Source of the DNA: Mycolicibacterium neoaurum
GTDB lineage: Bacteria > Actinomycetota > Actinomycetes > Mycobacteriales > Mycobacteriaceae
Assembly: GCF_036946495.1 (NCBI RefSeq)
Contig: NZ_JAQIIX010000002.1
Location: 744,001 to 808,000 of the forward strand
DNA length: 64,000 bases
Reading direction: 5' to 3'
This document shows, piece after piece, positions 42,425-50,647 of the stretch. A program made the position numbers and the translations under genes. How positions within the stretch are numbered: position 1 is the first letter of the stretch; each line of letters opens with the position of its first letter. Under the pieces are notes generated by a model that did no database searches, was not told where the DNA came from, and was given only the letters and a program-made list of their open reading frames with translations.

Positions 42425-43315
42425 GTGAGCACCGGTGAGCACGCCGAGCGCTTCACGGCACTGCGCCCATTGCTGTTCACCATTGCCTACGAAATTCTGG
42501 GCTCGGCAACGGAATCCGACGATGTCCTACAGGAGAGCTATCTGCGGTGGGCCGAGGTGGATCTGGACACCGTACGCGACACAAAGTCCTATCTGGCCCA
42601 GTTGGTGACCCGGCAGTCACTCAACGCGCTACGCGCACAGGCCCGCAGGCGCGAGGAGTATGTCGGGCCGTGGCTGCCCGAGCCGCTGCGGGTGCAGGAC
42701 ACCGATGCGAGCTCGGATGTCGTGCTGGCCGAATCGGTGTCGATGGCGATGATGGTGGTCCTGGAGACGCTGTCACCGGACGAGCGCGCCGTGTTCGTGC
42801 TGCGCGAGGTGTTCGGATTCGGCCACGACGAGATCGCCGCTGCGGTCGGCAAATCCGCGGCTACGGTCCGCCAACTGGCGCACCGGGCCCGGGAACACGT
42901 GCACGCCCGGCGCAGACGCTACGAGCCGGTCGACAGTGCGGTCAACGAGCAGCTGACCGCACAGTTCCTGCTCACCGCGGCCACCGGCGATATCGCCGGA
43001 CTGGTCGAGATGCTGGCCCCCGATGTGGTGTGGACCGCCGACAGCGCAGGCAAGGTCAGCGCCGCCCGCCGGCCGGTGCACGGTGCGGACCGGGTGGCGC
43101 GGCTGATCATCGGCCTGTTCCGGATGTCCGGCGAGCAGGGCCGGGTCGAATACACCACCTACAACAACGCGCCCGCGCTCAACCTCTACCTGGGTGAGAG
43201 CTTCGAGGGCGTCATCACCGTCGAGTTCACCGCGGGCAAGATCTCGCACTTCTACGCCATGCGCAATCCGGACAAGCTCACCACCGCGGCCATCCCGAGA
43301 GCCATCGGCCGCTAG
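42425..43315 (+). CDS. ECF41-family RNA polymerase sigma factor (SigJ-like)
   Basis: A 296-residue ECF sigma factor with a C-terminal SnoaL-like extension. Region 2 is at about residues 10-75 (LFTIAYEILGSATESDDVLQ) and region 4 at about 115-165 (LSPDERAVFVLREVFGFGHD). The extension carries the ECF41 hallmarks: WLPEP in the linker between regions 2 and 4, a DGGGK-like DSAGK, and NPDKL near the end. In this family the extension acts as a built-in regulator in place of an anti-sigma factor. GTG 42425 is chosen because the upstream in-frame ATG gives an Arg-rich, atypical N-terminus. It is downstream of its probable target gene. Confidence 0.9.
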   Translation: MSTGEHAERFTALRPLLFTIAYEILGSATESDDVLQESYLRWAEVDLDTVRDTKSYLAQLVTRQSLNALRAQARRREEYVGPWLPEPLRVQDTDASSDVVLAESVSMAMMVVLETLSPDERAVFVLREVFGFGHDEIAAAVGKSAATVRQLAHRAREHVHARRRRYEPVDSAVNEQLTAQFLLTAATGDIAGLVEMLAPDVVWTADSAGKVSAARRPVHGADRVARLIIGLFRMSGEQGRVEYTTYNNAPALNLYLGESFEGVITVEFTAGKISHFYAMRNPDKLTTAAIPRAIGR

Positions 43316-43334
43316 CTTCTGGAAAGCTGAACCG

Positions 43335-44600
43335 GTGCGCATCGACCGGCTCGGCAACCTCGGCAACGCCCCCGAGGTGTTGCGGTGGATCGCCGATGCG
43401 GCGGCGCGCCACGGAAAGGCGGCGCCGGCCGCGCTGATCGGTGACTGGTTCGGGTCACGTGCCGTGATCGCGCCCTCGCTGGCGGCCGAACCTGTCCCCG
43501 GGCTCTTCGATGCCTACCCCGGTACCTCGACGGCGGTCGGTGGCGGATGGTTCGGCTACCTGTCCTATCCCGACGGACCGGGGCGCCCGCGCATCCCCGA
43601 AACCGCGGGCGGTTGGACGGACTCGGTGCTGCGGCAGGACGCAGACGGCCAGTGGTGGCATGAAAGCCTGACCGACACAACACTTCCCGACTGGCTGTCC
43701 GGGATCGCGACGGCGCCCGCCCGGCCGTACCGGTTGGCGTGGAGTGCACCCGACCGCGACCGCCACCTCGCTGGTGTGACCGCCTGCCTGGACGCGATCG
43801 GCGCCGGCGAGGTCTATCAGGCCTGCGTGTGCACCCAGTTCCGCGGCAGGCTCACCGGGGACCCCCTGGACTTCTTCGTCGACGCCGTCACGCGTACCGC
43901 ACCGGCGCGCGCGGCCTATATCGCGGGCAGTTGGGGGGCGGTGGCCTCGTTGTCGCCGGAGCTGTTCCTACGCCGCCGTGGCGAGGCGATCTCGTCGAGC
44001 CCCATCAAAGGCACACTGCCGCTGCATGAGTCGCCGGCGCTGCTGCGCGCCTCGGCCAAGGACGTCGCCGAGAACATCATGATCGTCGACCTGGTGCGCA
44101 ACGACCTCGGCAGGCTCGCTGTCACCGGGTCGGTGTCGGTCCCGGAGCTGCTGCGGATCCGGCCCGCGCCCGGGGTGTGGCATCTGGTGTCCACCGTCGC
44201 CGCGCGCATCCCGGTCGCGACACCGATGTCAGCCGTGCTGGATGCGACATTCCCGCCGGCGTCGGTGACCGGCACACCCAAGGGCCGTGCCCGTGACCTG
44301 CTCAGCGACTGGGAGCAGCATCGTCGCGGAATTTACTGTGGCACAGTGGGCCTGGCTTCACCATCGGCGGGTACCGAGTTGAACGTGGCCATTCGCACAG
44401 TCGAATTCGACGCTGTCGGTAACGCGGTGCTCGGCGTCGGCGGCGGTATCACCGCCGATTCGGACCCGAGCGCCGAGTGGCAGGAGTGCCTGCACAAAGC
44501 GGCCTCCATCATCGCGCTGGGTCGGGGCGGCGAACTTCAGGACGGAGCCTGCAACTTGGACAGTGCGGTGACCCAGGCCGCGTTGCCGGAGAAGACGTAG
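43335..44600 (+). CDS. pabB: Aminodeoxychorismate synthase component I (PabB)
   Basis: A 421-residue chorismate-utilising enzyme. The C-terminal catalytic domain (from about residue 150) has GEVYQACVCTQFRG, SSPIKGTLPLHESPA, ENIMIVDLVRNDLGR near 255, PGVWHLVSTV, and the C-terminal signature GTPKGRARDLLSDWE. With a PabA glutaminase it makes aminodeoxychorismate for folate synthesis. The pabA and pabC genes are not nearby. From memory, the M. tuberculosis Rv1005c position matches. GTG 43335 lies 19 bases after the sigma-factor stop. Its last 64 bases overlap a convergent gene. Confidence 0.9.
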   Translation: MRIDRLGNLGNAPEVLRWIADAAARHGKAAPAALIGDWFGSRAVIAPSLAAEPVPGLFDAYPGTSTAVGGGWFGYLSYPDGPGRPRIPETAGGWTDSVLRQDADGQWWHESLTDTTLPDWLSGIATAPARPYRLAWSAPDRDRHLAGVTACLDAIGAGEVYQACVCTQFRGRLTGDPLDFFVDAVTRTAPARAAYIAGSWGAVASLSPELFLRRRGEAISSSPIKGTLPLHESPALLRASAKDVAENIMIVDLVRNDLGRLAVTGSVSVPELLRIRPAPGVWHLVSTVAARIPVATPMSAVLDATFPPASVTGTPKGRARDLLSDWEQHRRGIYCGTVGLASPSAGTELNVAIRTVEFDAVGNAVLGVGGGITADSDPSAEWQECLHKAASIIALGRGGELQDGACNLDSAVTQAALPEKT

Positions 44601-44992
44601 AACGCGATCTCCCCGGCGGCGGTCTCGACGATCAGGTGCGTCTGACCGCCCACCGCCGAACCCTTGAACCCGGTCGCCTCCCGGACCCCGGTGATCTCGG
44701 CGACCGGAACCTCGATCGTCGTACCGGTCGGCGTCCGAAACACCAGCCGGCGCGCTGTCAACGCGATGAACCCGGCGTTCTTCACCGTCGGATAACCGGG
44801 CGCGGTGGCCCCACGGTAGGACCCCTTCTCCGGTCCACGCACCATGGGTTCACCGGCCAGCTCGGCGGCGAACTGTGCGGCGGCGGCCTCGCTGCGCCGC
44901 GGCAACCACCACAGCAGTGGGATGGCGATCAGCGCGCCGACCGCGACCAGGATCCCGACGACAAGCAACACCACGAACATCGTCGTACTCAT
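44537..44992 (-). CDS. Small membrane-anchored protein of unknown function (PH-like core)
   Basis: A 152-residue protein with one N-terminal membrane helix (MFVVLLVVGILVAVGALIAI, about residues 5-27) and a soluble beta-rich part: NAGFIALTARRLVFRTPTG, IEVPVAEITGVREATGF and GGQTHLIVETAAGEIAFYV. This strand pattern resembles bacterial PH-like domains. ATG 44992 is preferred to the start at 45001. It is 19 bases downstream of rsmI on the same strand and overlaps the 3' end of pabB by 64 bases on the opposite strand. Confidence 0.7.
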   Translation of the reverse strand: MSTTMFVVLLVVGILVAVGALIAIPLLWWLPRRSEAAAAQFAAELAGEPMVRGPEKGSYRGATAPGYPTVKNAGFIALTARRLVFRTPTGTTIEVPVAEITGVREATGFKGSAVGGQTHLIVETAAGEIAFYVFSGNAAWVTALSKLQAPS

Positions 44993-45011
44993 ACCGAACA
45001 CCCCCGCAGGC

Positions 45012-45884
45012 TCAGTCGCGCGACTTCAACACCGCATCGTAGAGCTCACGCTTGGACGGTGCGCCCGGATTGGCGGCAATGACCTGGGCACATGCGTCCT
45101 TGACGCGCATCCCGTCGTCGACCAGATCGCCCACCTGAGCCACCAGGGTGTCCAGATCGGCCGTCGGCGTCGCCCCGGCCAGCACCACCGTGATCTCGCC
45201 GAGCACCCCGCCTGCGGCCCAGTCGGCCAATTCGGCCAGCGTCCCGCGCCGGATCTCTTCGTGGGTCTTGGTCAGCTCCCGGCACACCACGGCGCGCCGG
45301 TCACCGCCGAGGGTGTCGACGGCGTCGGTCAACGTGTCGGCCAGCCGTCGCGGTGACTCGAAGAAGACGCAGGTGCGCGCCTCGGCGGCCAGGCCGGTCA
45401 ACCAGTTACGCCGGGCGACCTGCTTGCGCGGGGAGAACCCCTCGAAGCAGAACCGGTCGGCAGGCAGCCCGGACACCGCCAGCGCCGTCGTCACCGCCGA
45501 GGGACCCGGCAGACAGCTCACCGTCAGCCCGGCCTGCACGCAGGCGGTCACCAGCCGGTAGCCGGGATCGTTGATCAGCGGCATCCCGGCGTCGCTGATC
45601 AGCAGCACGGTGGCCCCGGCGGAAATCTCGTCGACCAGCATCGGCACCCGCGAGGCCTCGTTCTGGTCGAACAGGCTGAGCACCCGCCCGGCCGGTGTCA
45701 CCTCCAGCGCCGAGGCCAGCGTCCGGGCACGCCGGGTGTCCTCGGCGGCGATGACATCCGCGGTGGCCATGGCGCGGACCAACCGCGCCGACGCATCGCC
45801 GGGCTGCCCCAGGGGAGTGGCCCCCAGCAGCAATCGACCGTCGGACTTTTCGGCGGGTGCGGGCGTAGCGAGCGGGGGTTGCAC
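45012..45884 (-). CDS. rsmI: 16S rRNA C1402 2'-O-methyltransferase RsmI
   Basis: A 290-residue tetrapyrrole-methylase-fold enzyme. GRLLLGATPLGQPGDAS at about residue 16 corresponds to the family start TPIGN; AAEDTRRARTLAS lies near 47, VLLISDAGMPLINDPGYRLV near 93 and CLPGPSAVTTALAVSGLP near 124. Together these form the SAM pocket. GTG 45884 (MQPPLATPAP) is taken; the longer open frame upstream reaches into the pmt start. It is divergent from pmt with 26 bases between the starts, the same pairing as in M. tuberculosis. Confidence 0.93.
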   Translation of the reverse strand: MQPPLATPAPAEKSDGRLLLGATPLGQPGDASARLVRAMATADVIAAEDTRRARTLASALEVTPAGRVLSLFDQNEASRVPMLVDEISAGATVLLISDAGMPLINDPGYRLVTACVQAGLTVSCLPGPSAVTTALAVSGLPADRFCFEGFSPRKQVARRNWLTGLAAEARTCVFFESPRRLADTLTDAVDTLGGDRRAVVCRELTKTHEEIRRGTLAELADWAAGGVLGEITVVLAGATPTADLDTLVAQVGDLVDDGMRVKDACAQVIAANPGAPSKRELYDAVLKSRD

Positions 45885-45910
45885 AACTGCAAAGCCTACG
45901 ATCGTCGGTG

Positions 45911-47449
45911 ATGACCGCTCCTGACACCGTGCAACCGGAGCGCGCCGCACCCATGATCAGTCCGGGACCGCTCGTCCCGGTTCCCGACTTCGGGCCCGTC
46001 GACCGGCTGCAGGGCTGGGTGATGACCGCGATCATCGGGGCGCTGGCCGCGCTGACCCGGTTCCTGAACCTAGGTTCGCCGACCGACGCCGGCACCCCGA
46101 TCTTCGACGAGAAGCATTACGCGCCGCAGGCCTGGCAGATGCTGCACAACAATGGCATCGAGGACAACCCCGGTTACGGCCTGGTGGTGCACCCGCCGAT
46201 GTCGAAGATGCTGATGGGCATCGGTGAATGGCTTTTCGGTTACACCGGGCTGGGCTGGCGGTTCAGCGGCGCGGTGTGCGGCGTCATCATCGTCATCCTG
46301 GTCGCGCGGATCGTCCGGCGGATCAGCCGGTCCACGCTGATCGGCGGGATCGCCGGGCTACTGATCATCGCCGACGGCGTCAGCTTCGTCTCGGCGCGTA
46401 CCGCGCTGCTGGACGTGTATCTGGTGGTGTTCGTGGTCGCGGCGTTCGGGGCGGTGATCGTCGACCGGGATCAGGTCCGGGAGCGGATGCACATCGCCCT
46501 GTTGGAGGGCCGCATCACCGATACCCCGTGGGGACCGCGCCTGGGTGTGCGGTGGTGGCGGTTCGGGGCCGGCGTGCTGCTGGGGTTGGCATGCGCGACG
46601 AAATGGTCGGGGCTGTACTTCGTCGCCTTCTTCGGGTTGCTGACGCTGGCCTTCGATATCGCCGCGCGACGGCAGTACCGGGTGCAGCGGCCGTGGCTCG
46701 GTGCGGTACGCCGCGACGTCGGGCCGTCGCTGTACGCGTTGGTGCTCATTCCCTTCGCGGTGTACCTGGCCTCCTACGCCCGCTGGTTCGCCTCAGAGAC
46801 CGGGGTGTACCGCCACGAGGTGGGCCGCACCATCGGAGAGGGCGGCTTCCTGCCCGATGCCATCCGCTCGCTCTGGTACTACACGGCCTCGGTGTACCGC
46901 TTCCATTCCGGGCTGACCAACGCCGCGGGCAACCATCACCCGTGGGAGTCCAAGCCGTGGACATGGCCGATGTCGCTGCGCCCGGTGCTCTACGCCATCG
47001 ACCAGCAGAACGTGCCCGGCTGCGGCGCCGAGTCGTGTGTGAAGGCCGTGATGCTGGTCGGCACCCCGACCATGTGGTTCATCGCGGTGCCGGTGCTGCT
47101 GTGGGCGTGCTGGCGGACATTCGTGCGGATGGACTGGCGGTACGCCGCCGTGCTGGTCGGCTACTGCGCGGGCTTCCTGCCGTGGTTCCTGGCCATCGAC
47201 CGGCAGATGTACTTCTTCTATGCCACCGCGATGGCGCCGTTCTTCGTGATGCTGATAGCGCTGATCCTGGGCGACATCTTGTATCAGCCGCGGCAAAACG
47301 CCGAAAGACGAACGCTGGGCGTGATCGCGGTGAGCTTCTACGTGGCGCTGGTGATCACGAACTTCGCCTGGCTGTACCCGATCCTGACCGGACTGCCGAT
47401 CTCGCAGACGACCTGGCATATGCAGATCTGGTTGCCCAGCTGGCGGTGA
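45911..47449 (+). CDS. pmt: Protein O-mannosyltransferase (GT39)
   Basis: A 512-residue multi-pass membrane glycosyltransferase. After helix 1 the first outer loop carries the catalytic acidic pair in PIFDEKHYAPQAW (about residues 60-72). HPPMSKMLMGIGEW and CATKWSGLYF are further conserved PMT segments. A large outer loop around residues 300-360 includes HPWESKPWTWP. It transfers mannose from polyprenyl-phosphomannose to secreted proteins and lipoproteins. ATG 45911 is used; GTG 45908 would add one residue. A strong hairpin follows at 47504. Confidence 0.93.
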   Translation: MTAPDTVQPERAAPMISPGPLVPVPDFGPVDRLQGWVMTAIIGALAALTRFLNLGSPTDAGTPIFDEKHYAPQAWQMLHNNGIEDNPGYGLVVHPPMSKMLMGIGEWLFGYTGLGWRFSGAVCGVIIVILVARIVRRISRSTLIGGIAGLLIIADGVSFVSARTALLDVYLVVFVVAAFGAVIVDRDQVRERMHIALLEGRITDTPWGPRLGVRWWRFGAGVLLGLACATKWSGLYFVAFFGLLTLAFDIAARRQYRVQRPWLGAVRRDVGPSLYALVLIPFAVYLASYARWFASETGVYRHEVGRTIGEGGFLPDAIRSLWYYTASVYRFHSGLTNAAGNHHPWESKPWTWPMSLRPVLYAIDQQNVPGCGAESCVKAVMLVGTPTMWFIAVPVLLWACWRTFVRMDWRYAAVLVGYCAGFLPWFLAIDRQMYFFYATAMAPFFVMLIALILGDILYQPRQNAERRTLGVIAVSFYVALVITNFAWLYPILTGLPISQTTWHMQIWLPSWR

Positions 47450-47503
47450 CGCAGGTCGCGTTGATCACAATCGCGTATTCCGACGTTGAATTTTGGACCC
47501 TCT

Positions 47504-47531
47504 CCGATTTGAGCTGGCTAGCTCAAATCGG
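47504..47531 (+). terminator. Hairpin downstream of pmt
   Basis: CCGATTTGAGCT (47504-47515) and AGCTCAAATCGG (47520-47531) form a perfect 12-bp stem with loop GGCT. It lies 54 bases after the pmt stop, a reasonable place for a terminator. No U-tract follows. It also marks the start of the low-GC stretch. Confidence 0.65.
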
Positions 47532-47651
47532 CTAAAGCCAGCTTTCCAGAGACAGGTAAAGGTCGGCCTGGCGCCGCCGAAACTGCGTACGCAGATGAGT
47601 TGAGTGCTCGTCGACTACTTTGAGCACGATCGCTATTGGAATTTGCCTGCT

Positions 47652-47828
47652 TCAAGCAGCAGGCCCGGTCATCGCGCTCGCCTGTGCGCCCGTACCACGC
47701 TGCTGTCCGGCTCGCAACGAGGAGTTCATGACGGCTCCGTCGGGGATGTTGACCAAACTTAAGACATCGACGTGGATCGACGCTCCAATCTTGGCATGTG
47801 GGTAGCGGCGCAGCTGTTCGCCTGTGAT
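47652..47828 (-). pseudogene. Possible remnant of a gene 3' end
   Basis: The frame is open for 58 codons and ends at TGA (47654-47652). It reads for example RRYPHAKIGASIHVDVLSLV and DGAVMNSSLRAGQQRG, a balanced, protein-like composition, while third-position GC stays high. In-frame stops lie immediately upstream, and the only ATG is internal. It may be what is left of a gene lost when the neighbouring island arrived, or chance. Confidence 0.2.
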
Positions 47829-48116
47829 TCAGTTTCATACGAGACAGGCCAGTGATGCGGCAACGGGTGAGCACCCGTGCTCCGTCGAGGCCGGCACACC
47901 AATGAGCCCGGCTGAGCTACTCCGAACCGATTTCCTCGCGTTATCGTGAGTCCATGTGATGGAGTAGGCCTGCGGTTGTGAGCGTCCCTAAGAATCACCG
48001 TAAGTCCGTCCGAGACTGTGTGCGCCATCACACTCGGTCGATTCGCGTTTCCCGGCCATAATCAATCAGCCTAAGTTATTGTTCGGCAGAATTGGCCATC
48101 CCGGGGGGCAGTGACT

Positions 48117-49133
48117 GTGTCTACTAGTGCCGTCTTTCTTGCGTCCACGCAGGATATCTATGAAAACTGCAAGTCGGAGACAATGCCTTGGAGTGTAATC
48201 ACGTCGTCTCCACCGAATGCGGCGTTATGCGCCGTTCTTGCCGGTTTTATGATGACGGCGACCGCTTTTCTTCTCCGCCGGGAGAGCGCTCCTCAATCAG
48301 AACAGACTCCTGTGTCTTTCGAAGGCAAAACTAGCGGGATACAGACACACACCCTTGCACTGTTCGGTTCGGGCGTACTGGTACTCGGGCTCGACGCGTA
48401 TCTATTCGGCAATATCGCATCATTAGCTCCTGTTGTGGGTAGTGACCGAAAAGTACCCGATGGGCGCGCATTCCCCTGCGCGTCAGCTTGGACTCAAGCA
48501 ATGCCAGCTAGCAGCATGTTGGCAGTCGGCGGCTGCCTTATGATGGCCGGCCTGGCTTGGATGTTAACTCTCTACTTCTTCTCCACCGACACACCCAGTA
48601 AGGCAATAATCGCACTCCCAGGGTGCTTGGTCGGTATTGTTATCGCCACGTCATCATTACTTCTCATACGAACTGCCACACTCTACTTGAAGATTATGGA
48701 TGAACAATTCAATATGCATACGCCCACTTTTATCATCGAGCCGCTGTCTTGGACGCTTTGGATATTACTCGTAGTATTCTTGATACTGCTCATTACATAT
48801 AGATTTGGCGAATTATCACACGCAGCAGAAAAAGAAGGCCCACTGACTCTACAGCCACAGTTTGGCTCGCTTGCCACCGCCGCACTTTGTACCGCAGCAC
48901 TAGCCGGGCTGGGACCGATATTCGCCAGCCTGGTAGGCGAGGAGCGCCTGTTAGTGCACGCCAACACTGGCGTACCCACCTTAGTCGCTGTATATATCGC
49001 TCTCGCCCTCGTAGTGCTACCGATAGTTCTGGTTATGGTGCCCATCGCTCTAGCAGTTCCAGCGGCAGCTAAGGGATCCCGCCATCGCCGCTCCAATGAA
49101 CCGTCCACTGGAAACTCCGAGCCCACTACATAG
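48117..49133 (+). CDS. Unrecognised multi-pass membrane protein in a low-GC island
   Basis: A 338-residue protein with about seven predicted membrane helices (near residues 35-55, 78-102, 133-158, 166-188, 213-234, 252-273 and 288-315). Three cysteines lie in the N-terminal half, and a hydrophilic C-terminal tail is rich in Ser, Arg and Asn. I recognise no family. Codon use differs from all neighbours: AT-ending codons (ATA, TTA, CTA, TAT) are frequent, suggesting recent transfer. GTG 48117 is preferred because the GGGGGG site is 8 bases upstream; GTG 48111 is closer. It lies between pmt and phr and converges on phr. Confidence 0.7.
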   Translation: MSTSAVFLASTQDIYENCKSETMPWSVITSSPPNAALCAVLAGFMMTATAFLLRRESAPQSEQTPVSFEGKTSGIQTHTLALFGSGVLVLGLDAYLFGNIASLAPVVGSDRKVPDGRAFPCASAWTQAMPASSMLAVGGCLMMAGLAWMLTLYFFSTDTPSKAIIALPGCLVGIVIATSSLLLIRTATLYLKIMDEQFNMHTPTFIIEPLSWTLWILLVVFLILLITYRFGELSHAAEKEGPLTLQPQFGSLATAALCTAALAGLGPIFASLVGEERLLVHANTGVPTLVAVYIALALVVLPIVLVMVPIALAVPAAAKGSRHRRSNEPSTGNSEPTT

Positions 49134-49231
49134 GCTTACTACGAGACAATCTCGCTGTCGCTCGGAAACCCGCGCATCAGGGCCCTAGGTTTGGCCTAGA
49201 AATCTCGAACTTCTTTAGCGCCCCACCCCGA

Positions 49232-49290
49232 CGAGCGTGCGCGTTCTCCGCCGCGAACCCGGCGTGTCGAGGTGCAGACACGCACGCTCG
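49232..49290 (-). terminator. Terminator after phr; copy B of the repeated hairpin module, nested stems
   Basis: An inner stem GCGTGTC/GACACGC (49262-49268 and 49277-49283) sits inside an outer 10-bp perfect repeat CGAGCGTGCG/CGCACGCTCG (49232-49241 and 49281-49290), which partly competes with it. Read on the minus strand the inner part is GCGTGTCTGCA-CCTC-GACACGCC, the same module as after pth at 28328-28350. It starts 21 bases after the phr stop. Confidence 0.6.
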
Positions 49291-49303
49291 CCGGGAACGG
49301 GAG

Positions 49304-50614
49304 CTAGCGGATTGCGTCGTAGCGGCGCAGCGCCTCCTTGCGCTCGGCGCTGTGGTCGACCATCGGCTCGGGGTAGTCGTCGCTGCCGTACTCGGGCACC
49401 CAGCGCCGCACATACGCGCCGTCGGGGTCGAACTTCTTGCCCTGGGTGTCGGGGTTGAACACCCGGAAGTAGGGGGCGGCGTCGGTGCCGCAGCCGGCGG
49501 CCCACTGCCAGCCGTGCTGATTGCTGGCCATGTCCCCGTCGACCAGCTGCTCCAGGAACCAGCGCGCGCCCCACTGCCACGGCAGGTGCAGATCCTTCAC
49601 CAGGAATGACGCGGTGATCATCCGGACCCGGTTGTGCATGAAGCCAGACTCGGCGAGCTGGCGCATCCCGGCATCGACGATCGGGAAACCGGTCTTACCA
49701 GCCTTCCAGGTCTCGAACCGCCGCGTGGCGTCCGCGTCCTCATCCACCGCGATGGCGTCGAAGGCCTTGTTCCAGTTCCACCAGACGCTGCGCGGCCAGG
49801 AATCCAGCACCGTGGCATAGAAGTCGCGGAAGGCCAGTTCCCGCAGATAGGCCTGCGGGCCCTCCCCCGACTTCAGATCGGCGGCCATGGTGCGCGGATG
49901 GATAGCGCCGAACTTCAGGTGCGCCGACATCCGGCTGACGCCCTCGATATCGGGGCGGTTGCGGTCATCGCCATAGTCGGCAATTTTGTTCCTGACGAAC
50001 GATTTCCACGCCTTGCGTGCGGCGGTCTCCCCCGCCGGCAAGTCCAGCTCCGCAACCCCGTCGGGGATGTCGGTGGCCTTGGCGGCGCGCCCGACATCGC
50101 TCGGGTCGATCCACGTCGCGCTCTTCGGCCCGGTCTTGGCCGGTGCTCGCCAGCCGTGCTCGCGCCACGCGCGAAAGTACGGGGTGAAGACCTTGTAGGG
50201 GGTCCCGTCATCCTTGGTGACCCGCCCCGGGGAAACCAGATACGGCGAGCCGCTTTCCTCCAGCGGGATATCGCCGAGCGCGTCGCGCACCGCATCGTCC
50301 CGGCGCTTCCCGTAAGGCGAGAAATCACCGGAGACATGCACCGCCGAGGCGTCGATCGCCTTGGCCAGGGCGGGGATACGCTCCTCCGCGCGCCCCTCGG
50401 TGACCAGCAGCCTGCCATCGAGCTGGTCGTGGACATCGCGCAGCGCGTCGTAGAGGTACTGCAACCGGCGCGGGCCCGAACTGGCGTGCAGTCGCGGATC
50501 CAGCACGTAACAGGCCAGCACGTCGCCGTCTTCTTCAGTGGCGTCGAGCAGGGCGGGCAGATCGTGCAACCGCAGGTCGCGCCGGAACCACAGCAACGTA
50601 GGCATGCCCTTCAT
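49304..50614 (-). CDS. phr: Deoxyribodipyrimidine photolyase (CPD photolyase)
   Basis: A 436-residue photolyase of the cryptochrome/photolyase family. The N-terminal Rossmann-like domain begins PTLLWFRRDLRLHDLPAL. The C-terminal FAD domain carries SRMSAHLKFGAIHPRTM near residue 230, WNWNKAFDAI, GFPIVDAGMRQLAESGFMHN near 325, and WQWAAGCGTDAAPYFRVFNP near 380. It repairs cyclobutane pyrimidine dimers with blue light. ATG 50614 has GGGGCAGC before it; ATG 50605 is the alternative and fits homologues slightly better. It lies 33 bases downstream of arcA on the same strand. M. tuberculosis lacks this gene at the locus, as far as I recall. Confidence 0.93.
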   Translation of the reverse strand: MKGMPTLLWFRRDLRLHDLPALLDATEEDGDVLACYVLDPRLHASSGPRRLQYLYDALRDVHDQLDGRLLVTEGRAEERIPALAKAIDASAVHVSGDFSPYGKRRDDAVRDALGDIPLEESGSPYLVSPGRVTKDDGTPYKVFTPYFRAWREHGWRAPAKTGPKSATWIDPSDVGRAAKATDIPDGVAELDLPAGETAARKAWKSFVRNKIADYGDDRNRPDIEGVSRMSAHLKFGAIHPRTMAADLKSGEGPQAYLRELAFRDFYATVLDSWPRSVWWNWNKAFDAIAVDEDADATRRFETWKAGKTGFPIVDAGMRQLAESGFMHNRVRMITASFLVKDLHLPWQWGARWFLEQLVDGDMASNQHGWQWAAGCGTDAAPYFRVFNPDTQGKKFDPDGAYVRRWVPEYGSDDYPEPMVDHSAERKEALRRYDAIR

Positions 50615-50647
50615 GCTGCCCCGTGCACGGTCGCGGCAAACCTCGCG

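Larger units (their letters stand above)
47450..48116. other. Atypical intergenic stretch between pmt and a low-GC membrane-protein gene
   Basis: These roughly 670 bases are less GC-rich and less structured than the rest of the window. Near the left end lies the hairpin at 47504-47531. A 59-codon open segment on the minus strand (47652-47828) has protein-like composition but no start. I see no complete gene, tRNA or terminal repeat. Together with the gene at 48117 it forms the one clear compositional island of the window. Confidence 0.6.

Noticed and set aside
47518..47874. 118-codon minus-strand frame in the low-GC stretch
   Set aside because: Arg/Ser-rich, crosses the hairpin at 47504-47531, and the competing frame at 47652-47828 is more protein-like; neither has a good start.
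47880..47945. Minus-strand stretch that begins like a tRNA (GGAGTAGCTCAGCCGGGC)
   Set aside because: No matching D-stem closure, anticodon arm or T arm with GGTTCGA follows, so it does not fold as a tRNA.
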